Source: Amycolatopsis nalaikhensis (GTDB lineage Bacteria; Actinomycetota; Actinomycetes; Mycobacteriales; Pseudonocardiaceae). From it: a DNA stretch of 64,000 nucleotides. This document shows positions 50,114 to 58,535 of the stretch, in pieces (the first letter of the stretch is position 1; every line of letters starts with the position of its first letter). The translations under genes were made by a program, and so were the position numbers. Location of the stretch: the NCBI RefSeq assembly GCF_030264295.1, contig NZ_CP127173.1, positions 6,703,501-6,767,500 on the forward strand, in the 5' to 3' direction. The notes beneath the pieces are model-generated. The model was not told where the DNA came from, did no database searches, and saw only the letters and a list, made by a program, of their open reading frames with translations.

Positions 50114-51982
50114 ATGACGGCCGTGACCGCACCTTCCGACGCGTTGCGCCGGCTGCTCGACCTGCTCGCCGCCGGGGCGAGCACCGAGCAGCTGGCGCAC
50201 GTCGTCGTGGCCGCGCGGGCCGAGGGCGCGCTCGGCGCGGCCGACCTCGCCGAGCTGGCCAGCGCGGGCGAGCTGGCCCTGCGGATCCGCGAGACGCTCG
50301 CCGAGCACCGCCGTCGCGAGGCCCAGCTGCTCGCTTTGTTCGACACCGCGGGCGAGCTGGCCGCACTGTCCGATCCGGACACCGTGCTGCGCTCGATCGT
50401 CCGGCGGGCGCGGGCACTGCTGGGCGTCGACGTTTCCTACCTGTCGCTGAACAACGAGGCCGAGAACAAGACCTACGTGCGGGTCAGCGACGGATCGGTG
50501 TCGGCGGAGTTCCAGCAGATCGTGCTCGGCATGGGGGAGGGCCTCGGCGGGCTGGTGGCGCAGACCGCGCGGCCGTACGCGACGTCGGACTACTTCAACG
50601 ACGACCGGTTCAAGCACACCCGGCACATCGATTCCGGCGTCCGCGACGAAGGCCTGACCGCGATCCTCGGCGTGCCACTGGCGATCGGCCCGAAGGTGCT
50701 CGGCGTGCTCTTCGCGTCCGACCGCTCGACGCGGGAGTTCTCCGCGGACGAAGTGGCGCTGCTGTCGTCGCTCGCCGACCACGCGGCGATCGCCTTGGAC
50801 AGCGCGAACCTCCTCGACCAGACACGCCGCGCCGTCGCCGAGCTGAACGAGGCCAACGCGACGATCCGGGCGCAGAACGAGGCGATGGAACGCGCCGAGG
50901 ACGCGCACGACCGGCTGACCGACCTGGTGCTGCGCGGCGGCGACCTGCCGGACGTCGCCGAGGCGGTGGCCGGGGTGCTGCACGGCGAGCTGACGGTCTA
51001 CGACGCGGACGGCACGGTGCTGGCGAGCTCGTCCCGCCCGGCCGCGCTCGACCCGAGCGCGCTGGCCACGGCCCGCGCGTCCGGGCGCGCGGTGTCCACA
51101 AAGGACAGCTGGGTGTGCGCGGTGCAGGCCGGCCCGGAGCTGCTGGGCAGCCTGGTGCTGGCGGGTCGCGCGGGCCTGACCGAGCCCGACCGGCGGCTGT
51201 TCGAACGCGCCGGCGTCGTGACGGCGTTGCTGCTGATGCTGCGCCGTTCGGTGGTCCGGGCGGAGGACGAGGTCCGCGGCGAGCTGCTGACGGACCTGCT
51301 GACGGCGCCCGACCGCAACCCGAGGGCGCTGCTGGCCCGCGGCCGGCGGCTGGGGATCGACCTGTCGGCCCCGCACGCGGTGCTGGTGGCGCACGCGGAC
51401 GGGGTGTCTCGGCGAAGGCTGGCGGGCGCGGCGGCCCGGCACGCGACGCTGGTGGGGGTGCACGCGGAGGAGGTGGTCCTCCTCGGCGAGGGCGACCCGG
51501 ACGAGCTGGCCCGCAGGGTGGCGGCCGACGTCGGCGCGTCGACCGGCCACCCGGTGACGGTGGGAGCGGCGGGCCCGGCGGGCGGCCCGACGGCGATCGC
51601 GGACGCCCACGCGGAGGCGGCCCGGTGCGTGCGTGCGCTGCTGGCTCTGGGCCGCGGTGGCGAAGGCGCGGCTATGGCGGGGTTGGGATTTTTGGGGCAG
51701 TTGCTGGGCGACCACGCGGATTTGGGGGCGTTCGTGCGGCAGACGCTGGGGCCGGTCCTGGACTACGACGAGCGCCGGGGGACCGAGCTGGTGGCGACGC
51801 TGCAGGCCTACTTCGCGAACGGGTCGCAGCTGGCGCGGACGAAGGATGTGTTGCACGTCCATGTGAACACCGTGGTGCAGCGGCTGGAGCGGGTGGCGTC
51901 GTTGCTGGGGGAGGATTGGCAGACGCCGGACCGGGCGCTGGAGATCCAGCTCGCCTTGCGGGTGCACCGCCTGGGCGGCTGA
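50114..51982 (+). CDS. GAF-PucR-type helix-turn-helix regulator
   Basis: The 622-residue protein has an N-terminal helical region, a GAF domain at about 80-230 (DVSYLSLNNEAENKTYVRVS, YFNDDRFKHTRHID, GVPLAIGPKVLGVLFASDR), a coiled segment, a diverged second sensing region and a C-terminal PucR/CdaR helix-turn-helix (ARTKDVLHVHVNTVVQRLER). It follows the permease by one base (TAG-C-ATG) and thus belongs to its operon. It probably activates the 3-hydroxybutyrate genes in response to the substrate or a redox ligand. Confidence 0.88.
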   Translation: MTAVTAPSDALRRLLDLLAAGASTEQLAHVVVAARAEGALGAADLAELASAGELALRIRETLAEHRRREAQLLALFDTAGELAALSDPDTVLRSIVRRARALLGVDVSYLSLNNEAENKTYVRVSDGSVSAEFQQIVLGMGEGLGGLVAQTARPYATSDYFNDDRFKHTRHIDSGVRDEGLTAILGVPLAIGPKVLGVLFASDRSTREFSADEVALLSSLADHAAIALDSANLLDQTRRAVAELNEANATIRAQNEAMERAEDAHDRLTDLVLRGGDLPDVAEAVAGVLHGELTVYDADGTVLASSSRPAALDPSALATARASGRAVSTKDSWVCAVQAGPELLGSLVLAGRAGLTEPDRRLFERAGVVTALLLMLRRSVVRAEDEVRGELLTDLLTAPDRNPRALLARGRRLGIDLSAPHAVLVAHADGVSRRRLAGAAARHATLVGVHAEEVVLLGEGDPDELARRVAADVGASTGHPVTVGAAGPAGGPTAIADAHAEAARCVRALLALGRGGEGAAMAGLGFLGQLLGDHADLGAFVRQTLGPVLDYDERRGTELVATLQAYFANGSQLARTKDVLHVHVNTVVQRLERVASLLGEDWQTPDRALEIQLALRVHRLGG

Positions 51983-51997
51983 GGGGGCCTCGCTGAA

Positions 51998-53143
51998 TTA
52001 CTTGACTGTCTCGAAGGCCGCCGACCGCCGCACCACCAGCGCCGCCGCCAGACCGCCCGCCGCCGCTATTCCCGCCGCCACCGGCAACATCCCCTTCGCC
52101 ACCGCCAGCCCGCCGAGGGCCGCGCCCGCGGCTATCCCCACCTGGAACGCCACGATGTACACCGCCGAGGCCAGGTCGGGCCGGTCCGGTGCCACCCGCA
52201 GCACCGCCGCCTGCAGCACCACCCCGATCCCGGCCGCCGGGGCCGCCCACACCACGATCGCCGCCCCCGAAACCCACGCCGGTCCGCCCGCCAGCAGCGC
52301 CACCATGCAGACCGCCAGCCCGCCCGTGGTCACCAGCGCCGTCGCCCTCGGGGACCGGTCGACCCGCCGTCCGATCAGCACCAATCCCGCCAACCCCGCC
52401 GTCCCGTGGGCGAACAGCACCGCCGACGTCGCCGACCCCGAAACGTGCGCGTACCGGGCGATCAACGCCGTGATGTACGTGAACGCCGCGAAGTGCCCGG
52501 TCACCACCAGCAGGGTCGTCAGGTTGACCGGCACCTGCGCCCGGTCCACCACACCGCGTCGGACCGGCGGGGCCAGCGCGGCCATCTGGCCGACCGTCAC
52601 CCGGATGACCAGCGCCGTCAAAGCCGCGACCGCGGCCACCGCCAGGACCGCGACGCGCCAGCCCAGCGTCGTGCCGAGCCACGAGCTGACCGACAGCCCG
52701 AACAGGAACGCCAGCGAGTTCCCGGCGAACACCACCGCCGTCGCGCGGCCGCCTTGCCCCGGCCCGAGCAGGCGGGCCGCCATCGACGCCACGACCGACC
52801 AGAACACCCCGTGGCCCGCCGCCGCGACCAGCCGCGCCGCCACCGCGACGCCGTAGTTCGGCGCCACCGCGAGCACCACGTTGGACACCACCACCATGCC
52901 GAGCGTGACCAGCGCCGTCGCGCGGCGGTCCCAGCGGGCGGTCAGCGCGACCAGCGGCACCACCGTCACCGCCACCACGGCCGCGTACCCCGTCATCAGC
53001 AGCCCGACGGCGGAGTCCGCGACGCCCAGCCCGGACGCGAGCTGCGGCAGCAGCGCGACCGGCAGGTTCTCCGACGTCACGGACACGAAACAGGCGGCGC
53101 TCAACGCCCCCAAGGCGACCCTGGTCCTCGGCTCGACGAGCAT
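51998..53143 (-). CDS. MFS transporter (AraJ/drug-efflux-like)
   Basis: The 381-residue protein has 12 hydrophobic helices and the AraJ-like arrangement: SENLPVALLPQLASGLGVAD in loop 1, LTARWDRRATALVTLG in the loop 2-3 motif and FWSVVASMAARL in helix 4. It likely exports a drug or sugar derivative. ATG 53143 faces a LacI-type gene across 30 bp with a clear operator, so that regulator should control it. Confidence 0.88.
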   Translation of the reverse strand: MLVEPRTRVALGALSAACFVSVTSENLPVALLPQLASGLGVADSAVGLLMTGYAAVVAVTVVPLVALTARWDRRATALVTLGMVVVSNVVLAVAPNYGVAVAARLVAAAGHGVFWSVVASMAARLLGPGQGGRATAVVFAGNSLAFLFGLSVSSWLGTTLGWRVAVLAVAAVAALTALVIRVTVGQMAALAPPVRRGVVDRAQVPVNLTTLLVVTGHFAAFTYITALIARYAHVSGSATSAVLFAHGTAGLAGLVLIGRRVDRSPRATALVTTGGLAVCMVALLAGGPAWVSGAAIVVWAAPAAGIGVVLQAAVLRVAPDRPDLASAVYIVAFQVGIAAGAALGGLAVAKGMLPVAAGIAAAGGLAAALVVRRSAAFETVK

Positions 53144-53159
53144 TGTTTAACGATACACA
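53144..53159. promoter_or_regulatory. LacI-type operator between MFS and LacI genes
   Basis: TGTTTAACGATACACA is a pseudo-palindrome centred on CG with plan TGTnTAn-CG-nTAnACA, the central CG being typical of LacI-family sites. It touches the start codon of the MFS gene and fills half of the 30-bp divergent gap. Confidence 0.65.
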
Positions 53160-53173
53160 GCTAGGCTGGGGGC

Positions 53174-54193
53174 ATGTCCAGAGCCGAGCGCGTCACGATG
53201 GCCGACGTCGCGCGCCGGTGCGGGGTCTCGGCGATGACCGTGTCGTACTGCTACAACCAGCCGGACCGGGTCGCCCCCGAGACGCTGCGGCGCGTCCGCG
53301 AGGCCGCCGCCGAGCTCGGCTACCGCGGCCCGGACCCGACCGCGCGCTCGCTGCGCCGTCGCCACAACGGCGCCATCGGCGTCGTGCTCGGCGAACACCT
53401 CGCCTACGCCTTCGAAGACCCGCAGGCCCGCCGGTTCCTCGCCGGGGTCGCCGAGGTCTGCCGCGAACGCGGGAGCGGGCTGAACCTCATCCCGACCACC
53501 GGCGCGGCCGAGGACATCGAGCGCGTGAAATCCGCTTCGGTCGACGGCTACATCGTCTGGACCACCGTCGACACGGACCCGGTGCTCGCCGTCGTGTGCG
53601 GGCTCGGCAAGCCGGTCGCCGTCCACGGCGGCCCGGCCGTGCCCGGCGCGCGGGTCGTCGGCATCGACAACCGCGCGTCCGCCCGCGAACTCGCCGCGCG
53701 CACCTTCGCCGGAGCGCGGCGGCCCGCCGTGCTGAGCTTCCCCTTCGACCGCGACCGGCGGCCGCGGCTGGAAACCGGGCCGTCGCCGGACGCCGTGGCG
53801 TTCCCGGTCACCCGCGAGCGTCTCCGAGGCATCTACGACCGCCTCGGCGACACCGGTGGACTCCCGGTCGCGGTCGTGGCGCGCAACGACCGCGAAGACG
53901 CCGCGAAGATGGCCGACGCGCTCCTCGACACCGAACCCGACGCCGTCGTCGCCATGAGCGACCAGCTCGCGTTCGCCGTCCTCGACGCCGCCGGGCGCCG
54001 TGGGCTGCGGGTGCCGGAAGACCTCGCCGTCGCCGGGTGGGACGACGGCCCGGACGCCGAACGCGCCGGGCTCACGACCGTCACCCAGTCCCTGTTCGCC
54101 CAGGGCCGCGACTGCGCGCTGATCGCCCTCGGCGACCGCGCGCCGAAAACCGAAGCCGCGTGGCAGGCCACCGTGCGGACGACTACCCGCTGA
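53174..54193 (+). CDS. LacI-family transcriptional regulator
   Basis: The 339-residue protein has the LacI headpiece (TMADVARRCGVSAMTVSYCY, hinge TARSLRRRHNGAIGVVL) and a periplasmic-binding-like ligand domain (VDGYIVW, VAMSDQLAFAVLDAA, VAGWDDGPDAE). SYCYN replaces the usual SRVLN at the end of the recognition region, so its operator should differ from standard sites. It is divergent from an MFS transporter, the likely target. The last 11 bases overlap the convergent oxidoreductase gene. Confidence 0.92.
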   Translation: MSRAERVTMADVARRCGVSAMTVSYCYNQPDRVAPETLRRVREAAAELGYRGPDPTARSLRRRHNGAIGVVLGEHLAYAFEDPQARRFLAGVAEVCRERGSGLNLIPTTGAAEDIERVKSASVDGYIVWTTVDTDPVLAVVCGLGKPVAVHGGPAVPGARVVGIDNRASARELAARTFAGARRPAVLSFPFDRDRRPRLETGPSPDAVAFPVTRERLRGIYDRLGDTGGLPVAVVARNDREDAAKMADALLDTEPDAVVAMSDQLAFAVLDAAGRRGLRVPEDLAVAGWDDGPDAERAGLTTVTQSLFAQGRDCALIALGDRAPKTEAAWQATVRTTTR

Positions 54194-55097
54194 GCGCGAC
54201 CACGAGCTTTCCCCGCCGCGGCCCGCGTTCGGCGGCGACGTGCGCCGCGACGGCGTCGGTGAACACTTCCTCGACCGGCACGCGGAAGCGGCCCGCTTCG
54301 AAGAACGCGCCCGCGGCGGCGAGACCGTGCCGTCCGTGGGGCTGACCGCCCAGGACGCCGACGGAGACACGCACGCCGTGCGCCGGGCCGCCGAAGTCGG
54401 CGAGCGTGACGACCGAAGACGACGACCCGGTCAGGGCGACCAGCTCGGGCAGCGAGCCCGCCCCGGCGACGTCGAGGGCGGCGTCGACCGGGACCGGCAC
54501 CCGCGCGGGCAGCCCGGGCCCGTACGGCACCGGGGTCGCGCCCAGCTCGGCGACGAACTCCTGGTTGCCCGGCGCGGCCGTGCCGACGACGCGAGCACCG
54601 CGCGCGAGCGCCAAGAGCGTGGCGATGCTGCCGACCCCGCCGGACGCGCCGTCGACCAGCAGGGTCGTGCCCGCGTGGACGTCGAGCAGGTCGAGGGCGC
54701 GGGTGGCCGTCTCGATCCCGGACGCGGCGCCGCCCGCCTGCGCCCACGGCATCGACGGCGGCTTCGGCGCCCAGAAGGCGAGGACGGCGAACTCGGCCGT
54801 CGCCCCGCCGAGGCGGGCGACGTCGACCGCGCCGAAGACCTCGTCGCCGAGCCGGACGTCCTCGACCCCGGGACCCACCTCGTCGACGACGCCCGCCGCG
54901 TCGACGCCCGGGATGTGCGGCAGGGCGACGGGCGAGCGCGACTTCCCCGCGCGGATCGCCAGGTCGACCGGCGAAACTCCGGCCGCGCGCACGCGGACGC
55001 GCACCTCGCCGGGGCCCGCGTGCGGCTCCGGGAGCTCGCCGGGGGACAGGACCTCGGGCGGCCCGAACCGCTCGAACCGGACTGCGTACACACTCAC
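54183..55097 (-). CDS. NADPH:quinone reductase-like MDR oxidoreductase
   Basis: The 304-residue protein belongs to the zinc-free medium-chain dehydrogenase family: GPPEVLSPGELPEPHAGPGE at the start, HIPGVDAAGVVDEVGPGV, and VDGASGGVGSIATLLALARG binding NADPH. No zinc-ligand Cys cluster is present. It would reduce quinones or enones. Start GTG 55097 is divergent from a TetR gene across 65 bp that contains the 8-bp palindrome GTGATCAC at 55139, a possible operator. Confidence 0.9.
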   Translation of the reverse strand: MSVYAVRFERFGPPEVLSPGELPEPHAGPGEVRVRVRAAGVSPVDLAIRAGKSRSPVALPHIPGVDAAGVVDEVGPGVEDVRLGDEVFGAVDVARLGGATAEFAVLAFWAPKPPSMPWAQAGGAASGIETATRALDLLDVHAGTTLLVDGASGGVGSIATLLALARGARVVGTAAPGNQEFVAELGATPVPYGPGLPARVPVPVDAALDVAGAGSLPELVALTGSSSSVVTLADFGGPAHGVRVSVGVLGGQPHGRHGLAAAGAFFEAGRFRVPVEEVFTDAVAAHVAAERGPRRGKLVVALSG

Positions 55098-55162
55098 TCC
55101 CGGGAAGCTCCGACGGGCTGACGGCGCTTACCGTAGGAGTGATCACCGGACGGGAACGGGAA

Positions 55163-55759
55163 GTGAGAGACGTGCGCGACGATCCGGCTCGGAACCGGCG
55201 GGTGGACGCCGAGCGCAACCGCCGTCACCTCGTCGCGGTCGCGCACGAGGCGTTCGCGCGGCACGGCACCGGCCTGCCCGTGCGGGAGATCGCGCGGCGC
55301 GCGGGCCTGGCGCCGGCGACCGTGCACCGGCATTTCCCGTCGCGCGAGGACCTCGTCGCCGCGGTGTTCTCAAAACGCGCGCAGGTGTGCGAGCGGCAGC
55401 TCGGGGCCGCGCTGGCCGATCCGGACAGCCGTCGCGCGCTCACCCGGACCTTCCACCGCTTCGGCGAGTGGCAGGCCGCGGAAGGGCCGCTCACCGACGC
55501 CATGCTGGCCCGCCCGGCCTACGCGGCCTTGCGCCGTGAGCACAGCGACGCGTTCCGGCGGCTGGTCGAACGCGCCCGCGCAGACGGCGTCCTGCGCCTC
55601 GGCGTTTCGGTCGACGACGTCGCGATCGCGATGATGTCCTTGACGTCGGTGCGGTCGTTGCCGCCCGGTGAGGCGCCGTCGGCGGCCCGGCGCCTCACCT
55701 CGGTGCTGCTCTCCGGCCTGCTAGCACTGCCCGTCGGCGAGCACCCAGTAGCCCGGTGA
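55163..55759 (+). CDS. TetR-family regulator, divergent from MDR oxidoreductase
   Basis: The 198-residue protein has a TetR domain (RRHLVAVAHEAFARHGTGL, IARRAGLAPATVHRHFPSRE) and a TetR_C-type effector half. The start is uncertain: GTG 55139, 55163 and 55172 are in frame, and I prefer 55163 because GGGAA lies upstream and 55139 falls in the palindrome. It is probably repressor of the neighbouring oxidoreductase gene. Its last 39 bases overlap the convergent esterase gene. Confidence 0.85.
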   Translation: MRDVRDDPARNRRVDAERNRRHLVAVAHEAFARHGTGLPVREIARRAGLAPATVHRHFPSREDLVAAVFSKRAQVCERQLGAALADPDSRRALTRTFHRFGEWQAAEGPLTDAMLARPAYAALRREHSDAFRRLVERARADGVLRLGVSVDDVAIAMMSLTSVRSLPPGEAPSAARRLTSVLLSGLLALPVGEHPVAR

Positions 55760-56920
55760 CGTCTCGCGCAGCGCGTGCGTGGTGAACGTGTTCCACAGCC
55801 CCATCGCCTGGTTGGAGCCGTTCGCGTAGGTCTGGCCGCCGCTCTGGTGCGCGCGCCCGGCTTGGGTGTGGGCGTAGTTGCTGGCGTTCACGCACGTGCC
55901 CGAGGGCGTCGACGTCGTCGTGGTGGTGGTCGGCGGCGCGGCCGTCGTCGTGGTCCCGGATCCCTTGTCCAGCCCGAAGAACACGCCCGTGTAGTAGCTG
56001 GAGCAGATCCCGGCGAGGAAGTACGCGCCGGTGCTGCCGCACTGCGTCGCGCCGGTGCCCGGGTCGACCGCCGTGCCGTGGCCCATGCCCGCGATCGAGT
56101 ACAGCTGCACCTTGTCGGCGTACGTCGTCAAGGTCGTGCCGCCGGGCAGGGACTGCGTGCTCGTCGGCGTCTGGGAGATGCCGTGCACCGCCGTCCACTG
56201 GTCGCGCAGCTCGGTGCCGTTGACCGGGTAGACGGTGTAGTCGCCGGTGCCCTGCCAGATCGCGACGCGCGGCCACGGCCCGCTGTAGCCCGGGTTCTGC
56301 GCCGTCACCTTCGCCGCCCACTGCGCCGGGGACAGGTTCTGGTTGTTCTGCTGGCAGCTCGTCGCCTGCGTGACACTGGTGGCGCACTGCGCGGGCAGCC
56401 CGGCCATGATGCCACCGCCCGCGAAGACGTCGGGGTACGCGGCGAGCAGGTCGGCGGTCATCCCGCCGCCCGCCGAAAGGCCGGTGACGAAGACCCGCGC
56501 ACGGTCGGAGCCGTGGTCGGTGACCGCCTTGTCCACCATGGACTTGATCGACGCGGCCTCGCCGTTGCCCCGGGTGTCGTCGGCGGTGGAGAACCAGTTG
56601 AAGCACTTCAGCGAGTTGTTCGCGGTCGACTGCTGGGGGAACACGACCTCGAACCGCCACCGGTCGGCCAGCTCGGGCCAGCCCGAGTGGGCGTAGTAGT
56701 CGGCGGCGCTCTGCGTGCAGCCGTGCAGGGCGACGACCACCGGGCGGCCGGTCTCGAGCCCGGCGGGGGTGTAGGTGTACATCGCCAGCGCGCCCGGGTT
56801 GTTCCCGAACGAAGAGATCTGGACCAGTGACGACGGCGGCGGATCCGCGGCGGCGACGCCGACGGTGGTGAGCACGGCCGCGGTGAGCGCGGCGAGTCCG
56901 GCGAAGGCGAGCTTGCGCAT
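55721..56920 (-). CDS. Secreted PHB-depolymerase-like esterase with C-terminal binding domain
   Basis: The 399-residue protein has a Sec signal (residues 1-25), an alpha/beta-hydrolase of the PHB depolymerase/feruloyl esterase LpqC type with HGCTQSAADYY, nucleophile S149 in GLSAGGG, D227 in GTGDYTV and H281 in GMGHGTA, then a Thr/Pro linker at about 320-341 and a 58-residue C-terminal domain with paired Cys (GTCVNAS, ADGQC). The C-domain resembles substrate-binding modules attached to extracellular polyester or xylan esterases. It could release 3-hydroxybutyrate for the operon at 48.0-52.0 kb or act on plant acyl esters. AAGGA lies seven bases before ATG 56920. Confidence 0.9.
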   Translation of the reverse strand: MRKLAFAGLAALTAAVLTTVGVAAADPPPSSLVQISSFGNNPGALAMYTYTPAGLETGRPVVVALHGCTQSAADYYAHSGWPELADRWRFEVVFPQQSTANNSLKCFNWFSTADDTRGNGEAASIKSMVDKAVTDHGSDRARVFVTGLSAGGGMTADLLAAYPDVFAGGGIMAGLPAQCATSVTQATSCQQNNQNLSPAQWAAKVTAQNPGYSGPWPRVAIWQGTGDYTVYPVNGTELRDQWTAVHGISQTPTSTQSLPGGTTLTTYADKVQLYSIAGMGHGTAVDPGTGATQCGSTGAYFLAGICSSYYTGVFFGLDKGSGTTTTAAPPTTTTTTSTPSGTCVNASNYAHTQAGRAHQSGGQTYANGSNQAMGLWNTFTTHALRETSPGYWVLADGQC

Positions 56921-57091
56921 GGGGAAGTCCTTCTCGTCGTTGAGAGGGTTTCCCGCGACGCTAGGACGGGCGCGGCGCGCTGACCATGTGGCCGTCCACC
57001 ACATCGGCGCGGGAATTCATGGTGACCGGCGGGGTGGTTCGCCGGTGGCGCACGCGCTTGGGTGCTGTCATCGGAAGACCGGAGGTGAACC

Positions 57092-58438
57092 GTGCGGGGT
57101 TGGCTGGTTTGGGTTCTGGCGGGCGCGCTCGTGACGGCGGTGCCCGCGTCGGCGTCGGCTGCGTCCGGGCGCTGCCGGGTGGACGTGCCCGGCGCCGAGA
57201 AGTCCGTCGCCGTGTGCCTCGACGACCTGACGACGACGGGCACGCTCGCGTCGGGCCACACCGTCGAGGCCGACTGGGCGGGGCTGACGTCGGCGGGATT
57301 GCCCGCGCCGAGCGGCGTCCCCGGCGTCCAGGTCGACGGCTACTTCCCGGACACGTCGACGGCCAACACGAACAACGGCTGGAACCACGACGCGCAGTTC
57401 GTCCTGCGGCTGCCGGACCGGTGGAACGGCGGCCTCGTCGTCTCCGGCTCGCCCGGCGTCCGGCGGCAGTACGCGAACGACCGCGCGATCGGCGACCAGG
57501 CCTTGGCCGAGGGCTACGCGTTCGCCGCGACGGACAAGGGCAACACGGGCGCGGCGTTCTTCACCGACGGCGACCGCCCCGGCGACGCGCTGGCCGAGTG
57601 GAACTCGCGCGTCACACAGCTGACACTGGCCGCGCGCGCCGCGGCGACCCGGCACTACGGGCGCCCGCCGACGCGGACACTCGCGGCCGGGTTGTCGAAC
57701 GGCGGCTACCTCGTGCGGTGGCAGCTGGAGAACCGGCCGTGGCTCTACGACGGGGGCGTCGACTGGGAGGGGACGCTGTGGCGTGCCGATGGGCCGAACT
57801 TGCTGACGTTCCTGCCGCCCGCGATGAAGGCGTACCCGGCCTACGCCGCCGGTTCGGCGTCCGCGCACCAGTCCATTTTGGACGCCGGGTTCGCGCCGGG
57901 GTCGGAGTTCCTGTGGGACTACCACTACCGCGTCTACTGGGACCTGACCCAGCGGATCTACCGCGAGGAGGTCGACCCGTCGTACGACGGCGCGGTGCAG
58001 GCCGGAACTCCGTTCTGCGCCAGTGGAACGCCTTCCTGTGACGCCGACTACGACTACGCGTCCCGGCCCGCTTCGGTGGCGCGGGCGGTGGAACGGATCT
58101 CGCTGACCGGCCGGATCGGCAAGCCGCTGCTGACCCTGCACGGCACGCTCGACACGCTGCTGCCGATCTCGCGCGACTCCGACGTCTACGACGAGATGGT
58201 CACCGACGCCGGACGCGGGGCCCTGCACCGGTACTACCGGGTGGAGGGCGGCAACCACGTCGACGGGCTGGTCGACCAGTACCCGGACCGCCTGCGCCCG
58301 CTGGGCCCGTGCTTCCGGACGGCGTTCGACGCGCTTTCCGGCTGGCTGCGCGGAATCCGGCCCCCGGCATCGGCGACGATCGCTCGCCCGGCGAACGCGA
58401 CCCCGGCCGAGCTGGCCCGCACCTGCTCCCTGGGCTGA
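57092..58438 (+). CDS. Secreted alpha/beta hydrolase (tannase/feruloyl esterase-like)
   Basis: The 448-residue protein has a Sec signal (residues 1-23) and an alpha/beta-hydrolase fold: LPDRWNGGLVVSGSPG near residue 100, nucleophile Ser in AAGLSNGGYLVRW near 210, and late His in GGNHVDG near 388. Paired Cys residues suit an extracellular enzyme. The layout resembles tannase/feruloyl-esterase or 3-hydroxybutyrate-oligomer hydrolase families; I cannot separate them by eye. GTG 57092 follows GGAGGTG and is divergent from the PHB-depolymerase-like gene across 171 bp. Confidence 0.82.
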   Translation: MRGWLVWVLAGALVTAVPASASAASGRCRVDVPGAEKSVAVCLDDLTTTGTLASGHTVEADWAGLTSAGLPAPSGVPGVQVDGYFPDTSTANTNNGWNHDAQFVLRLPDRWNGGLVVSGSPGVRRQYANDRAIGDQALAEGYAFAATDKGNTGAAFFTDGDRPGDALAEWNSRVTQLTLAARAAATRHYGRPPTRTLAAGLSNGGYLVRWQLENRPWLYDGGVDWEGTLWRADGPNLLTFLPPAMKAYPAYAAGSASAHQSILDAGFAPGSEFLWDYHYRVYWDLTQRIYREEVDPSYDGAVQAGTPFCASGTPSCDADYDYASRPASVARAVERISLTGRIGKPLLTLHGTLDTLLPISRDSDVYDEMVTDAGRGALHRYYRVEGGNHVDGLVDQYPDRLRPLGPCFRTAFDALSGWLRGIRPPASATIARPANATPAELARTCSLG

Positions 58439-58440
58439 GT

Positions 58441-58535
58441 CCCAAGCGCCCCAAGGCGGCCTTGGTTGCGTCTGACGCACCGAAGGCCGCCTTGGTTGCG
58501 TCTCACGCACCGAAGGCCACATTGGGGCGCTTGGG
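58441..58535. repeat. Intergenic array of 30-bp units with 14-bp outer inverted repeats
   Basis: Outer arms CCCAAGCGCCCCAA (58441-58454) and TTGGGGCGCTTGGG (58522-58535) are perfect inverted repeats. Inside, units begin at 58453 and 58483 with AAGGCsGCCTT and continue to TGCGT-N3-ACGCA, a 30-bp period; a third partial unit starts at 58513. It fills the 97 bp between convergent esterase and cellulase genes, so it should end transcription from both sides. Confidence 0.8.

Noticed and set aside
58453..58512. CRISPR-like array in the esterase-cellulase gap
   Set aside because: Same 30-bp unit repeated directly with no spacer, and enclosed in outer inverted repeats.
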